NCBI GenBank assembly: GCA_037074705.1
Contig: CM073591.1
Coordinates: forward strand, 185,529,432 to 185,593,431
DNA length: 64,000 nt
Reading direction: 5' to 3'
Source: Zhengitettix transpicula
Taxonomy: Eukaryota; Arthropoda; Insecta; Orthoptera; Tetrigidae
Positions 45,301-56,895 of the stretch are shown here, one piece after another; the stretch's first letter is position 1; every line of letters begins with the position of its first letter. The position numbers were made by a program, and so were the translations under genes. The notes under the pieces were generated by a model. The model ran no database searches. It was not told where the DNA came from and saw nothing but the letters and a program-made list of their open reading frames with translations.

Positions 45301-45990
45301 TAATGTAAAGTGCCTTCAGACGTTAAAGATTTTTTTACACAGTATGGAACTAAGCTCTGTTTATGAATTTCCACCGAGCCGCCCACATTACCTTGTAGAG
45401 AAGGAGGATTTCATTAATCAAGCCGGGGCTAATTATTGTTATTTTTTGCAGACTATATGTATATCTGCTGGCGCCCAATCAAATTTTTATGTATGTTTTG
45501 TATTTTATGTAATAATGAATTTTATATATGATAATAAAGTCTAATCATTACAATACATACAAGTGAGAATTAATTAGAAAATTTCGTTATGTGTAAAGAC
45601 TGGGGGAAAATTTAATCCAGGTGTTTAAATACTTAGTGAAGAATTTTTCGGGTGGTCCATTGTCTATAGTAGAAGAGATTATGGGAGGGTAGAAGAAGAA
45701 GGAAATAATTATCCTACGTTTAATTAGTATCTACTCTGTTCATCTTAAGAAAAAGGGTGGAATCAGAGATGAGCACTCTTATCGGAACAACCCTTAACGT
45801 AATTGAGCTTATTCCAGAGAGTCGGTTATCGAGGTCTTCGCTTCCAACTGGAGTGAATATATTTTCATGACATTTGATTTTTAGTATACTTGATTTTTAT
45901 TCCTAATTTTTTTGGATTATAATTTTTGTGTTCTTATTTGGGACTGTTAAAAATATCTTAAGGTATTAGAAGTATTTGTGACGCACTTAA
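45301..45990. other. AT-rich, nothing recognised
   Basis: The frame at 45344-45544 (66 codons from MELSSVYEFPPSRPHYL) has no known domain and a low-complexity C-terminus. Confidence 0.35.
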
Positions 45991-46335
45991 GTTACCTAGA
46001 GTCTTTTTTACACTCTCAAGATACATGAAATTTTGACTCCCTTGACTCTCTTAATATAGTACGTGTATTTTCGAATGAATTAGGGTACCGAGTATATTTT
46101 TAAGTCTCTTAGGATACCAAGAATATTTTTTTTCTTTCTCAACGCACCGGGAGTATTTTTGACGCTCTTATGGTACTTGTAGTATTTTTATATTTGGTTA
46201 TGGTAGTATTTATGCTTCTCTAAAGTCACTGATGGGTTATGATGAAATTAGTATTCCCTATGCATAGGGATGCATAATAGATTAACGTAGAATTAAATAC
46301 TTTTTCGTTTTTATTTACCTATCCACAAACTCGCT
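45991..46335 (+). mobile_element. Helitron-derived fragment with 'ggtacc'-type repeats
   Basis: Repeated 'ggtaccgagtatatttttaa' style units (46080, 46110, 46150, 46180) are the inverse of the minisatellite theme at 39339 and 60520. They are followed by 'gtagaattaaatactttttc' close to a Helitron 3' region like 12945-12990. The GC-rich terminal motif itself is missing. Confidence 0.5.
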
Positions 46336-47272
46336 TCTAGTGTAGTATAATACATTGAAGTAAGATCTACTGAATATTTTAAGGGCTCGTGTGCAAAAGG
46401 ATTCAATAATAAGATATAATATCTGTAAGCGTCCCATGTTTAAGCAGACATAATATAAATTTATTTTATAATTATTCATATCCATTTTTGACAGTTACAT
46501 TGATAGGTTTTGTTTTTCTTTACCGCAACTGTACTTATTAGTCGACAATTGCAAAGATGTCTAGCTCACGCAATACAAAATTTTTATTATTTAAAAATGC
46601 TTGTTTGGATAAAGGATAGATTCTAATCTTTATTTTCATTTGACTTAACTTGAAAAATCTATGAAAAAAGTATAAAATTAAAATACTGTCTTTTTATCAG
46701 GAATATTCTATTCTTTATTTATATTTTCAAAATTGATTAATAAATTTTTCTTAATTAATTTATCCCGATGAAAATGTATATTTTAACTTGCAACAATCCT
46801 GTCTACTACAACATCTGAATCTGATTATTAGCACTTTATTCCGTTATTGGATTCCATAGGCGACAGTTCCATAATCTCGAGCGGCCACTTGCACTAATAA
46901 GCCAGAAGCGGAGTAAATTATTTGGAGCATATTTATTTAACCTTCAGCCTGGACATTGAGTTTTTTTCTAAATTTGGGAAAGGTTTTTACGAGAGTGACA
47001 CACTGAAGACGCCGCCTCCTTCCTGGAGGACTATTTTTTCTTGCCAATCATCTACGCGAAGTTCGATCTCGGGTCTGTACTAAGCCTCGTCGGAGCAAGC
47101 AGACTTCCGAACTTTTACTAGCATTCTCCACGGTAAATATAACATTGTATGAGTTCAATGTCAAAATTCTGTTTTCCAAACCCAAGGTAAATTTCTCTTG
47201 GCGTGAGTGTTCCTCACAAGCCTTATAGTCTGGAGGACTCTAAACGCACCTGAGAAGTATAACCAAAAGGGG

Positions 47273-47323
<51 letters not shown>

Positions 47324-48271
47324 TTTGTTTACGATTTGTGTTCCTGTGTAAGTTAATGTTGATAACAGACGAGAAGGTATATTGCAGTTGACTGTGGATA
47401 TGTCGACACTCCGGATACAAATTTCCGTTTTATTTGTTGTCGTAGGACTCTGGAAGCTACGTTATATTTCCTTCTTAACCTACTTCTATTTAGGGTATTC
47501 ATGGACTTGCTGAGCTGGAATTTCTAATGAACGATTTCGATTGCTGACAATTTTCGGTTTATACATCGCATTATGTGATTATTAGAAGGGTAGCTTCATG
47601 ATTATCGAAGCTAGTATTATATATTTTATTTTGTGTGATACGATGTACGTAATCGATCTATTTGTTTTTCTTTCAAGATTTTTTAATTTCTATAAATTTT
47701 AAATTACTGTTATCCATTATAATCCAAAATAAAATGAAAAAAAGAAGCACTGAAAGTGATAGTAGGCGTGAATTTAATGAATGGTGAGAAAATTAGTTAT
47801 ATTACTTATACCAAATTAATCAGGGAAACCATTTTGAATTGTTTGTGAAAGTACTTTTTTTTAAATAAAAGAAGACAAATCACTGTGCGGGACCCATAGA
47901 ATAAAAAATGAAGTTTGATCTTGGATGTAAGCTGCGAAAAGAATAAGTGATTACTATATAAGGCGTGGTGCAGCATAGGTGCAACATAACTTTTATTATC
48001 ACCCCACAGGCATCTGTTGCTTTCTAAGGGAGCTAATTCGTGATGCAGATGTGAAACAACATGCACGTAAGTAAATGTGAAATTTTTGGCAGCCGTCAGT
48101 CCTCGTGCCAGATTTTTCTATTAGCTGGACAACTTCAGATTGTTTATTTTCAGTTATTTTATGTTCTTCTCTAGAAAGAAAATTGAATTGTCCTTATCAA
48201 GGTATTCTAATTGCACTAAAATAAAAATTATCAGCTTAATGTAATTTATTGATAAATCAGACATTATTATA
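46336..48271. other. AT-rich DNA with a TA microsatellite
   Basis: It contains the (TA)n tract at 47275-47320. The 86-codon minus frame at 47806-48066 has no domain. Nothing else is recognised. Confidence 0.4.
47275..47320. repeat. (TA)n microsatellite
   Basis: About 22 uninterrupted TA dinucleotides. Confidence 0.95.
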
Positions 48272-49060
48272 CAGGGTGTCCCGTTCGAACCTCCCACATT
48301 TTAAAGGCCGTGAAAAAAAAACTACTGTAGATGTGATAATGAAATTTCACCATTTGCATCGCAAAGAATTTATTTCATTATTAATAATTGTTTCGCGGTT
48401 GAGCACCAGGCTCAGATTTTTCGATATTGGCCTTTCTGTGGTCATTCTCTACCGCTGTCTTCAGACTGTGTCTATGCTCAACCGCGAAAAATTTATTAAT
48501 CATTTACACCGGAAAATCTTCCATTCATTAATTTATTTACTAATTACCAGTACACTTTTATATGTCAAGCATATATTTTGTCTTCTTCTGATTTCTTCCT
48601 TTTTCTTAACCCTTTAGTGCATGAGTTCTATACCCTTTTTCAACTAAATGCAATACGGAAAAAAAAATATCAAACGTGAGATTTGTCGCACAAAGAATAT
48701 GGAGCCTGTATTTACTTTCAAGCAGTGTTATTCGTAAGAATACGCTGTAGCATATCCGTAGGGTATTGTTTACGGTATAGGTTGACGTTCGGCATCACAG
48801 CGTGTAGTAAGTTCACCAGAAACTTTGTTTTCTTACAAAGTGCAAATTCTGCAACATCTGATGTCGAACGACGAACCATGCTGACAACAAACGGATATAC
48901 TACAACGTATTGTTACGGAGAACCTAGCAAGAAATTGAATACGGACTCGATATTTTTCGTGCTTCCCACAGATAATCATTAAATAAATTCTTTGATGCAA
49001 TTTCATTATCATATCTACTGTAGTATTTTGAAATGTGGAAGGTTTGAACGAGACACACTG
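48272..49060. mobile_element. MITE A with ~75 bp inverted termini (TA-flanked)
   Basis: The left end CAGGGTGTCCCGTTCGAACC is mirrored at the right end (CAGTGTGTCTCGTTCAAACC on the minus strand). Similarity continues through 'ctactgtagat', 'gataatgaaat' and 'aaagaatttattt'. It is flanked by TA at 48270-48271 and 49061-49062. It is non-coding. A small inner inverted pair ('tttcgcggttgagca' near 48389 and its complement near 48474) is present. The right half is shared with the piggyBac-type element below in an interleaved way. Confidence 0.75.
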
Positions 49061-49202
49061 TATTTATTTTGAATATGTATAATATGATGAGACAAATTGA
49101 CTTTGGTCACGTTTGATATATATTTTTTTTACGTATTGCTTTTACAAAAATACATCTTAAAAATTTAGTTGAAAAAAGGTATAAAAATCATGCACTAAAG
49201 GG
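48610..49202. mobile_element. piggyBac-type MITE (TTAA-flanked, 593 bp)
   Basis: It begins CCCTTTAGTGCATGA directly after TTAA (48606-48609) and ends TCATGCACTAAAGGG directly before TTAA (49203-49206), the exact target and terminal CCC/GGG signature of piggyBac. The inverted arms extend inward ('tttttcaactaaat', 'caatacg...aaaaa', 'atatcaaacgtga'). It has no transposase. Unusually, about 50 bases outside both TTAA sites are also reverse complements of each other. Confidence 0.8.
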
Positions 49203-49262
49203 TTAAGAAAAATGAAGAAATCATAAGAAGACAAAATATATTTGACGAAGTAAGTTGATAAG

Positions 49263-49339
49263 AATTAACAATTAGCTTTAGCCTGGGCGAAAAAAAAGCC
49301 TCTTTTTTTGATTGAAAATTTTTTAATTCCTCAAAACTA
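49263..49339. other. Short AT-rich spacer
   Basis: Nothing recognised. Confidence 0.4.
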
Positions 49340-50068
49340 TCTCAGGCGTTTAACATTTAACGGGTGGAGAGGGTGGTATTTAAAAACATTCCTAAACGGC
49401 CATTATTAGCGCCAAATAATACGTTTTCGGGGCCGTTTAGTTAAATAGCGTCATTTTAGAGTTTTTAAGTGTTTAATTTCAACTCGAATAGTCAAGTGAG
49501 TGAAACACCTTTACCGTACGGCGGTGGTGAAAGGGGTTTTCATAAAAAGTAATACAAATTTATTATATAGTGTCGATTCCAGAGTTATAGGAGTTGCTGA
49601 GTTTTATTCTTGCATTAGCTATGGTGGTTACTGAAATTTTATGTTCCATTTCGTGGAGATGCACGTGGTTGATAAAAGATTACCCGGAAAAGTTTTGACC
49701 TTCTTAAGTTACCTAGTAATTTTTTTATTTTCTTAGGGTACCGGCTAAATTTTTGTCTCGGTGCAGTATTTATTTTACTACTTTAAGGTCCGGGAGTAGT
49801 TTTACACTTTATTACGGTTTTATTTACAATTTTAAATCGACGTAATGTTTTAGACACTTTTATTTCATGTAGTAGGAGAATTCCTGAATACCGACAGTCA
49901 TAATCCTGCTTTATTGGAAGTTATATGCCGTGGGGTTAGGTCGGGGAGGGTAACGAAAATGGGTAAATGTTCCAAACACTTGCGCTATTGATGCTGGTTA
50001 AATGAAAAGTTTAGCAAAAGGTTAGTGTCGAATCAATTCCTACTTTGGGCAACGCCGGCCACTCAGCT
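49340..50068 (+). mobile_element. Degenerate Helitron family B copy
   Basis: Blocks 'aacggccattattagcgcc', 'accttcttaagttaccta', 'ttaaggtccgggagtagtt' and 'tggttaaatgaaaagttta' parallel 32180-32830. It ends near 50045-50067 in 'gggcaacgccggccactcag', then CTG, a damaged form of the 3' terminus. No start was located. Confidence 0.62.
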
Positions 50069-51685
50069 GTTTTTTAAATAATTTTTGCTTCTATTCTTGT
50101 GTTGTTTTACACATCCGTTCGTCACTTTCCTTTCTTCAGGTAGATTGTATCGGGCTGGTTGATTTATCTGAAGACATCAACATATCTTCAAAATCATCCA
50201 AGGTATTTTGCAGGGAGGGTCATGAAATTTGTTCGTCTCAAAGGGCTACACCCATATATACCAAACTCTACTCTTCATCCCCACCTCGTTCGGGTTGTCG
50301 AAGGTGGTTGATAAATATTTAAATGAGAACCTCCATTTTGTATTGCAGGTTTAGATTTTCCAGGAACAGTTACATTGATTTGACCTATGTAATGATATTT
50401 GAAGATCATAATTAAATTCTTATTGTAATATATGTATTTGTTCGGCGAGGATGAGTATAAGATGACATCGGATGAAGCCTAGACGACTGTCTGCCTTACG
50501 TAATGTAAAATTGAATGCTGTGTCTCCTTACACCTTGCGACTGGCGTTGAATGCAAGGCGACAGAAAATCCTCAATATGTTTTAGCTTTTAACGGCCATT
50601 TTGTAATTACTGTGGGTTTCCCACTTTGAATTTGATATAGTGAAGAAATTTCCCCCTTCTAGAAGCTATGGAACATCGGCAGAGACACTCTTCGACGCTT
50701 GGCCACTTCGGTTGGCTCTTGGTCTTTCCCTCATTAAATTATATCATTATACAACAAGTGTTGTGTGATACATACATTTCTAGTCGCCTGATCCTGAATG
50801 CCAAGCCATTCACGAACCCTAATTGTTTCCTATCCTGAAATTATTATATATAACTTAAATCTTGTTCACATATACTTCTCAACTCTGAAAACACATTCTT
50901 ATAGTGAATTATATTTTTTTTAAAGTTTAAGGCTCCATGTTTAGGAGGTTAAGGGGCAAAAATAGAAAATATTTTTTATTCTCTTTCCTTTCCGCAAGTT
51001 TAGCCAAATAAGGTTCTATACTAATTCATAGTATTCGGTTCAGTCGTTCAACCAAATAGCGCACTACACTTGAAGACGAATTTTGTCGAAACAAGTAAAT
51101 TTGGGGTTGTTGTATAAAATGTGACATTAATATTAAAACGCGTACAGAGTCATGAGGATTGTCTGTTGCATCTTTTAGATGAAATTCATACATTTTAGAA
51201 ATATGAGTTGACGGCATATGCAGATACAAAGCCGAGTTGTGGAGAGGGCGGTTGCATCGCTAACGCGGGTCTTTATACACTTACTTGTAGCAGTCGGGCA
51301 AATTGACTTCAAATTTATGACGTATCTTGTTCGTAATTTAGTTGCTACTTGTTTTTATGATGGTGGTTTGATTAGTATTTCACTTTCGTATCTCAATATT
51401 TGATTTTCCTCTTAATACTTTCAGTTTTATTTCATTTAAACCCATGGATGTTTGTGCTCATCAACTAGGGTTAAGACTGAGTGAGAATTGACACTCCAAT
51501 GAGTCACTCCTAAATGCAGAATGTGTCATGTAAGATGCCAATCTGGTAGTCGTTTTGGTCGGCCAAGACCCTTAATGGGCTGTCGAGCCAAGGGGTAAGT
51601 ATATGCTGCATATTACTATTTATTTATTTATTTGTCATATAATGTTAAGTTTATTTTTGTAACAGTAATAACAAAAATTATTCTA
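50069..51685. other. Unassigned stretch with a Penelope-terminus trace
   Basis: At 51062-51130 the sequence 'cacttgaagacgaattttgt' followed by 'cgaaacaag' resembles the compact GAAGACG...CGAAAC terminus of Penelope-type elements. The remaining sequence shows no domain or repeats. The AT-rich 51600-51660 part includes 'atttatttattt'. Confidence 0.4.
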
Positions 51686-51689
51686 AACA

Positions 51690-52140
51690 AGAGTGGAATT
51701 TCCCGGAAACGAAGTAACTAACAAACTGGCTCAAAAACTTCTAGACTGAATGACAACTGTGTCGTCGACCAGAAATAATCATGGCAAGACTTATTCTACT
51801 CGGCCAAAAACGAGTTACTTAGTATTCACCTCAGGAGCACGATAAACGATCCTGCAGCTAAGGATTACAGGAATCTACCAGGAGAGAAACGATGCCCACC
51901 CAAGACGGCGTCCAGAAGAACACAAATGGTTATTGCTAGAATAAAATTGGCCCATTCCTTCTTGACCCATTACTATCTATTTTCCAGCTCCCGGAAACCA
52001 ACATGTCTACTAAGTAGAACACTGCTCACGATGAGCTCCAGCACTGCCCTTCATACACGGAGCCTCGCATGGACATGAAGGATGGCGACTTGCGTCCCAC
52101 CAGAAATTGGACAATCTTATCAAGTTCCTGGCAGACATAA
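51690..52140 (+). pseudogene. Non-LTR retrotransposon C-terminal fragment (RNase H and tail)
   Basis: The plus frame at about 51695-51747 reads EFPGNEVTNKLAQKLLD, matching the last RNase H motif (GN..aD.lAk). In another frame from about 51782, WQDLFYSAKNELLSIH leads to RRTQMVIARIKLAHSFLTHY then YLFSS, matching the conserved r.eQv.l.RLR.GHt.lTH.yl tail of I/Jockey/R1-type elements. The downstream zinc-knuckle cysteines are only partly visible (KPTCLLS). Stops and frame changes make it a relic. Confidence 0.72.
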
Positions 52141-52722
52141 ATCTACTGAACGTAATTTAATTATGTTGTAACCACCTAGTTAATGCTATTCTACACTCGC
52201 TAATGACTATTATTACTATAAACAGTAATAGAAAGAGTACAATTACTGATCTATGTTTTCGATCCGTAAGTATGCCAAATACGTTAACGTAATCAAACAG
52301 CTGTATCATAAATTTGGGCACTATTTCTTGTTTGATTATCAACGGCATCATCAAAATCAGGTACGTTGAGTTTTCTTGAGTTCTTAAAAATTACTTCAAA
52401 TCGAAGATGAGGCTATATAGCGATTAGATGTGGGCAAAAGAACCGTTCTCTGAAACGACCTTACGGCTCACAGTTCCAGTCGTAGAGTCGTGAGCGAGTT
52501 GCTTGAATCGGGTCTTGAGCGCGTCTCTAGTGTTGAACAGTTGAGGAACTCTTGGGGAGTGAGTTACAAGTTGAGCCGTTGAGTTGAAGACAGATTCAAC
52601 TCTGGTTCTGAATCGAAAAGTTTATATCGCCACTCTCCAAGAATTAAGAAACAATAACACTTGTAAACCTTTTTCAAGTGATAGCCTTAGATCCTTTAAC
52701 AGGCATCATGGTCAAGTCTTAA
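52141..52722. other. Unassigned stretch
   Basis: There are short imperfect repeats of 'gagtcgtgagcgagttgct' / 'gagttgaagacagattcaa' type near 52480-52600 and no domain. Confidence 0.35.
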
Positions 52723-53194
52723 TCTTATAAATAAAAAAGAGTGTATGTATGTTTGTATGTTCGTTATACAAATCTGGAATAAATAAATGCCGGGACCATT
52801 GACGTTGATAGTATTTCTACCGATGTTGTTTGTAGGCATGATAGGGGTGGGGCTGGAGGGGATTTCCTTGAAAATAACGGGAAAACAACCGAGATTAGAG
52901 TCAAATCGAAGGTAATGGATGTCCCTGAATTTATTTATGACAATCTGGACAACGCGCGGGTATCGGCTGGGTTGGGATGAGTTGACCGGCTGTTTTTTCG
53001 TCAATTAAATATATTTCTGGATGAATTAGATTAATAAAATTTCCCTACATGTTCTCTGTGTATAATTTCAACCCCTTTCGGACTCGGGGGTTCGAGGAGC
53101 TTTACATAAAAATAGCGCAAAAGTAACCAAAATTGGAGTCTTATGGATGGTTATAGATAAATGACATCTCGGGCAACGCCGGGCACCCAGCTAG
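52723..53194 (+). mobile_element. Compact Helitron (472 bp) with both ends
   Basis: It starts TCTTATAAATAAAAAAGAG after an A and ends 'ctcgggcaacgccgggca', then CCCAGCTAG, before a T. Inside is essentially one unit of the ~280 bp repeat found in the large Helitrons ('cgagattagagtcaaatcga', 'aatggatgtccctgaattta'). It is a minimal end-to-end non-autonomous copy. Confidence 0.82.
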
Positions 53195-54085
53195 TTATTG
53201 CTATATAATCAAGACAGAAACATAATTTTTATTTGTTATTCTTACGACTTCTCTACATACATTGTTAGTATTTTATCATAGCGGTTTTTGTCCTTTCGGT
53301 GTTTTTTTCAGCCTCTTGAATACTATTTTTATGTTATCAAATCACTAACGCACCGCAAAAATTAACAGCTTTAATTTACAAGATTATGAACAATGAACAA
53401 GCGTAATAAATATTATCCAGATATATAGGTTGCAGTGTATATTACATTCCAAATCATTCCTCGCATTACTTGCGTTAAATGTTTCGTTTCCAATAAATCC
53501 CAGAATTAACCCTTGTTTTCAAGCCGTATAGTCGCCAATCTAAATTTAGAATTTTTCTCGATTGTACAATTGGAGAATTTACTCACAGATGCAGAATATG
53601 ACGCTCACTTTCCAAAAGATTTATCTAAATAGCAATCTTAACTTTGTAAAATAGTTGTAGAAATATATTTATATTATTTTTCATATATAACTTACTTAAT
53701 AATTATTCCATAGTTTGTTTCTTAATTTTTGTGTGGATTCGTCCCCCGTCCTCCTTACTCACTCACATTATTAATGATCAGCCTTGAGAATAGGATGAGA
53801 TTCGGAACGTCGTTTAAAAGAATCGACTCGTAGCGATGAGTCATTCGACTCTGAACGGCAACAAAATGAACCGATATTATTTCACGCAAAAGAATTGTTC
53901 CTATGCTATAAACCTATAGCTTTCTCTTTTCATGGGTGGTTGTCGATCACAGTCTCACTATAAACAGACATACGATACAAAAGATAAAAACAAGAGTGAT
54001 TAACTTACTGTTGCAGCAACACTGAACCATTGAGACTGGCGAGTAAGTACCAGAGCGCCGTTTCCGTTAGGAAAAGAAGTTAGCC
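53195..54085. other. AT-rich, nothing recognised
   Basis: No ORF, inverted termini or similarity to the rest of the window. Confidence 0.4.
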
Positions 54086-54526
54086 GTGATCGTGAGACGC
54101 GTCCTGGCTAAGCGCGGCGCCAGATTCCATCAAACGACACTCGTAGCTACAAACTGGTTCGGCGAGCCATGCGATGCTCAAGGTTTCTTCAATCCCATAG
54201 AGCATTCTCAGAAACCTCGTTTCGCAACTGAATTAGCAATTCAAAACACTCATATATTATCGGGACTGCAGGTCCGCCTGAGATCCCTTATTTTATTTGA
54301 TAAACTTGTTATGCCCGCTGAACAAACTGAACGAGAGTGCACATGGTTTTTCCTCGGTCTACCTCGGCCTAGGCCTCAACAGGGTTGTATGACGTCACAG
54401 CAGGAAGACTGCGTTACTACCTCAAACGTGGCATGGCTAATATCGAAGAAATGTCAATGGAAACGATTAAAAAATCAGCCATCCTTAAACACTTTCCGAC
54501 TATTTACAAGTCGATTTGTTAAATAA
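54086..54526 (+). other. Open frame of 146 codons, not recognised
   Basis: From an ATG at 54086 (MIVRRVLAKRGARFHQTTLV) to a stop at 54526, less AT-rich than its flanks, with a 'gacgtcac' site inside. The translation shows no domain, signal peptide or membrane segment and is not biased like a clear gene. It is the longest unassigned plus-strand frame in this part. It may be chance, or the relic of an element lying 5' of the hAT-like piece. Confidence 0.25.
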
Positions 54527-54689
54527 CATTTTCTTCGGAAACATATACTTACGAATTAATTAAAAATTAGCAATGTAACGTCACCAATAGACCCGAGGAG
54601 CCAATGAGGCATTCGTGAACAGTGATAATGAGCTCCGTGAAGAAAGAGGTTTTTTTAAAAAAATCAGAAGAAAAAAAAAGTTACACTCA

Positions 54690-55085
54690 AAAATAAAAAC
54701 AAATGAATCATTGGTCGAAATGCCGCCGCATTTTGCTAATTTTTCCAGTGAAATTGAGAGTCTGAATATTACACTACAAGGAAAAGTGACGAATATCTTG
54801 ACAGCGCAGGACAAAGTTTCAAGTTTTGTCCGTAAATTGGAACCAACGCAGAGTTCGAGTTTGAGATGTATCGATGTTCACTCAGCAATTGGTAAATGAA
54901 GAACATAAAAAATCTCGTTTGCAAATTCCGTGGTTCAGAATTTATCTGCAATAATAAACTCACTGAAGTCATATTTCTCATGCATGGATAATCGTCATTC
55001 TGTTGATGAAATTTTCAAAGACAAAGATGTGTCAGCCAAAGTGGGATTTCTTGGACTACGCGAGGACGTTCAAAGTGGAATTTAA
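54690..55085 (+). pseudogene. hAT-related transposase fragment (ZBED5/GTF2I-repeat-like)
   Basis: The frame 54615-54899 includes FANFSSEIESLNITLQGKVT followed by QDKVSSFVRKLEP. This matches the hallmark f.hLn.LN..LQGk...i......v..F..KLel stretch of hAT-derived proteins. The frame then ends, and the next 180 bases give broken continuation (PKWDFLDYARTF). The fragment has no active-site residues in view, and ends and target duplications were not found. Confidence 0.5.
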
Positions 55086-55310
55086 AAATTATGACTGTGT
55101 TATATTTTGGTATCTAATATCTTATTATAGCTGGCAGAACTATAAGAATGTTAATACCAGTTGCTAACAATTACGGCAGATGTGAGATCGGTTTCTCAAC
55201 TTTAGTAACAGTAAAACAAACCGTCTCATGTCTTCAGATCCCCTTTAAGCCAAACGAAAACTAACATTAAAAATCTTGCGAATTCATAACAATGCCAACC
55301 TTCAAAGATT
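55086..55310. other. Unassigned short stretch
   Basis: No feature recognised. Confidence 0.35.
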
Positions 55311-55645
55311 GAAGTCTTTCCCGGAGTAATTGATCGATAAACAGTTCTCGGTTTTCACTCGGGTGTAGCATATTGAAACTCGTCTTTTCGCCTAGAAGAT
55401 GACGACAAAGATTTTACTCGTCGAAACGTCGCATTTAAATATGCTTCACCAAAGTGAAAACCGAGAACTATTTATCGAATGCCAACCTTATCAAAGATCG
55501 AAGGCTTTCCCGGTGTATTTGTTAAAGAAAAAGTTCTCGGGTTTCCACCCGGGTAACACAGCGATTGTAACGCGACGTTTCGACGACCAAATGCACTGCC
55601 GTCATCTTGATGACAGAGAACTTTTTCTTTAATGCCAACCTTCAC
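55311..55645. mobile_element. Pair of inverted Penelope-type terminal repeats
   Basis: The left copy (about 55311-55475) is read on the plus strand: 'agaagatgacgac', a short hairpin, then 'cgtcgaaacgtcgcat'. The right copy (about 55485-55640) is its inverse: 'gcgacgtttcgacgacc', 'cgtcatcttgatgacag'. Both include a 'ttctcggttttcactcgggt' arm that forms a further inverted pair (55341-55360 and 55452-55471). The GATGACG...CGTCGAAACGTCG pattern is characteristic of Penelope pseudo-LTRs. There is no coding region between them. Confidence 0.6.
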
Positions 55646-55859
55646 ACTGAATATCATTAGATCCTTATTTATAAATGGTACATATATTTTAGTGCAATTT
55701 ATTATGATTAATAATGGCTATTTCTAATTTGTTATATTTGATAACATTTTAAAAGAATGGGCGTTAAATGATTTCCTTTAATAGGTTCATAGGGATAACA
55801 AGATTGAAAAGGTTATGAACCCTGGGTTTACGCAGTCGCACAAAGTTTGACAAGTTTCA

Positions 55860-56895
55860 TCAGCACGTAAAAATACTAGGAATAATATGGGATAAGAAAT
55901 TAACTTTCAAATACCACATTGAAGAACTACACACTGAAATAAGAAGAATAATTTATATACTCAAATGTGTTACCGCAAAAAAATTGGGACACAAACAAAA
56001 GAACCTTAAACCTATCATATAACGCTATTATAAGATCGAAAATCGACTGTGGTATCCAAATATTTCAAACAGCAAACAAATAATTACTAAACAAATTAGC
56101 CAAAATAGAAAACGTAGCCTTCCGGACTATTTCAGGTTGTTTGAGAACTACCAATATAGAAAAAGTCCTATTCGAGTCGGGTCAACCCAACCTCAGGTGC
56201 AGCATGAATCTGACAACTATACGATTATGTTCTCAGGCTACAGGAGTCCTGCTGTCCTTTCATCAGGAAAAACGCATCCCGTAAAAAACAGCATCACGTG
56301 TCAGGAGCAACCACCTACAGACCTTTTAGGGAGTCTTTACACACCCTGAGAAACCAACTACAGAATATCTTAAATGTCAATGTGAACAATAGAAGAAACA
56401 GTCTCAAGACCATTTAAAAATTTGCTATAAGAAAATCACCGAGCACTTGACAAAGAAAAGCCTGGATAAGAACAATTCATCAGTATATACAAACATCAAA
56501 GAATTTAACGAAGTAAAATTCCCTAAACAGCTTAACCGAAAAAACCAAATTATACTCTCTCGAATAAGATCTGGGCATACTAAATTAACCCATAATTACA
56601 TATTTTCCAGAACTGAGCTTCCATTGTGTTCCCATTGTAACTATGAAGCACATCCTGCAGAGCTGCGAGTACTACTCCACAATGAGAAATAGCATCTTGG
56701 GCAACTTCCAACCATGGGACCTAGCGATATCTGCAATGACGATCTTCAGGGTGCTGAAGTTCGACAATGAAGCCAACGTTAGCATCCTAATTTCAAACGG
56801 AATTATATATGGTTTATCTTAACCTATGAAACTAATGTAGGGGTCGCTAATGACATTTAAGTTAATGCGACATTAAACTTTTAATAGAAAAAAAA
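55860..56895 (+). pseudogene. Non-LTR retrotransposon 3' part with poly-A end
   Basis: Near 55866 the plus strand reads VKILGIIWDKKLTFKYHIEE, the fLGi..D..LtF..Hi block after the reverse transcriptase of Jockey/I-type elements. Further on (56490-56600) LNRKNQIILSRIRSGHTKLT then HNYIFSRTELPLCSHC matches the terminal RLR.GHt.lTH...r...P.C..C motif. The remaining HILQSC part of the zinc knuckle is in another frame just downstream. The 3' UTR ends near 56886-56894 in a run of A. It is 5'-truncated with several frame breaks. Confidence 0.78.

Noticed and set aside
48249..48982. Two long frames on the plus strand (122 and 99 codons)
   Set aside because: They run through MITE inverted repeats and across their borders, with no domain and low-complexity tails.
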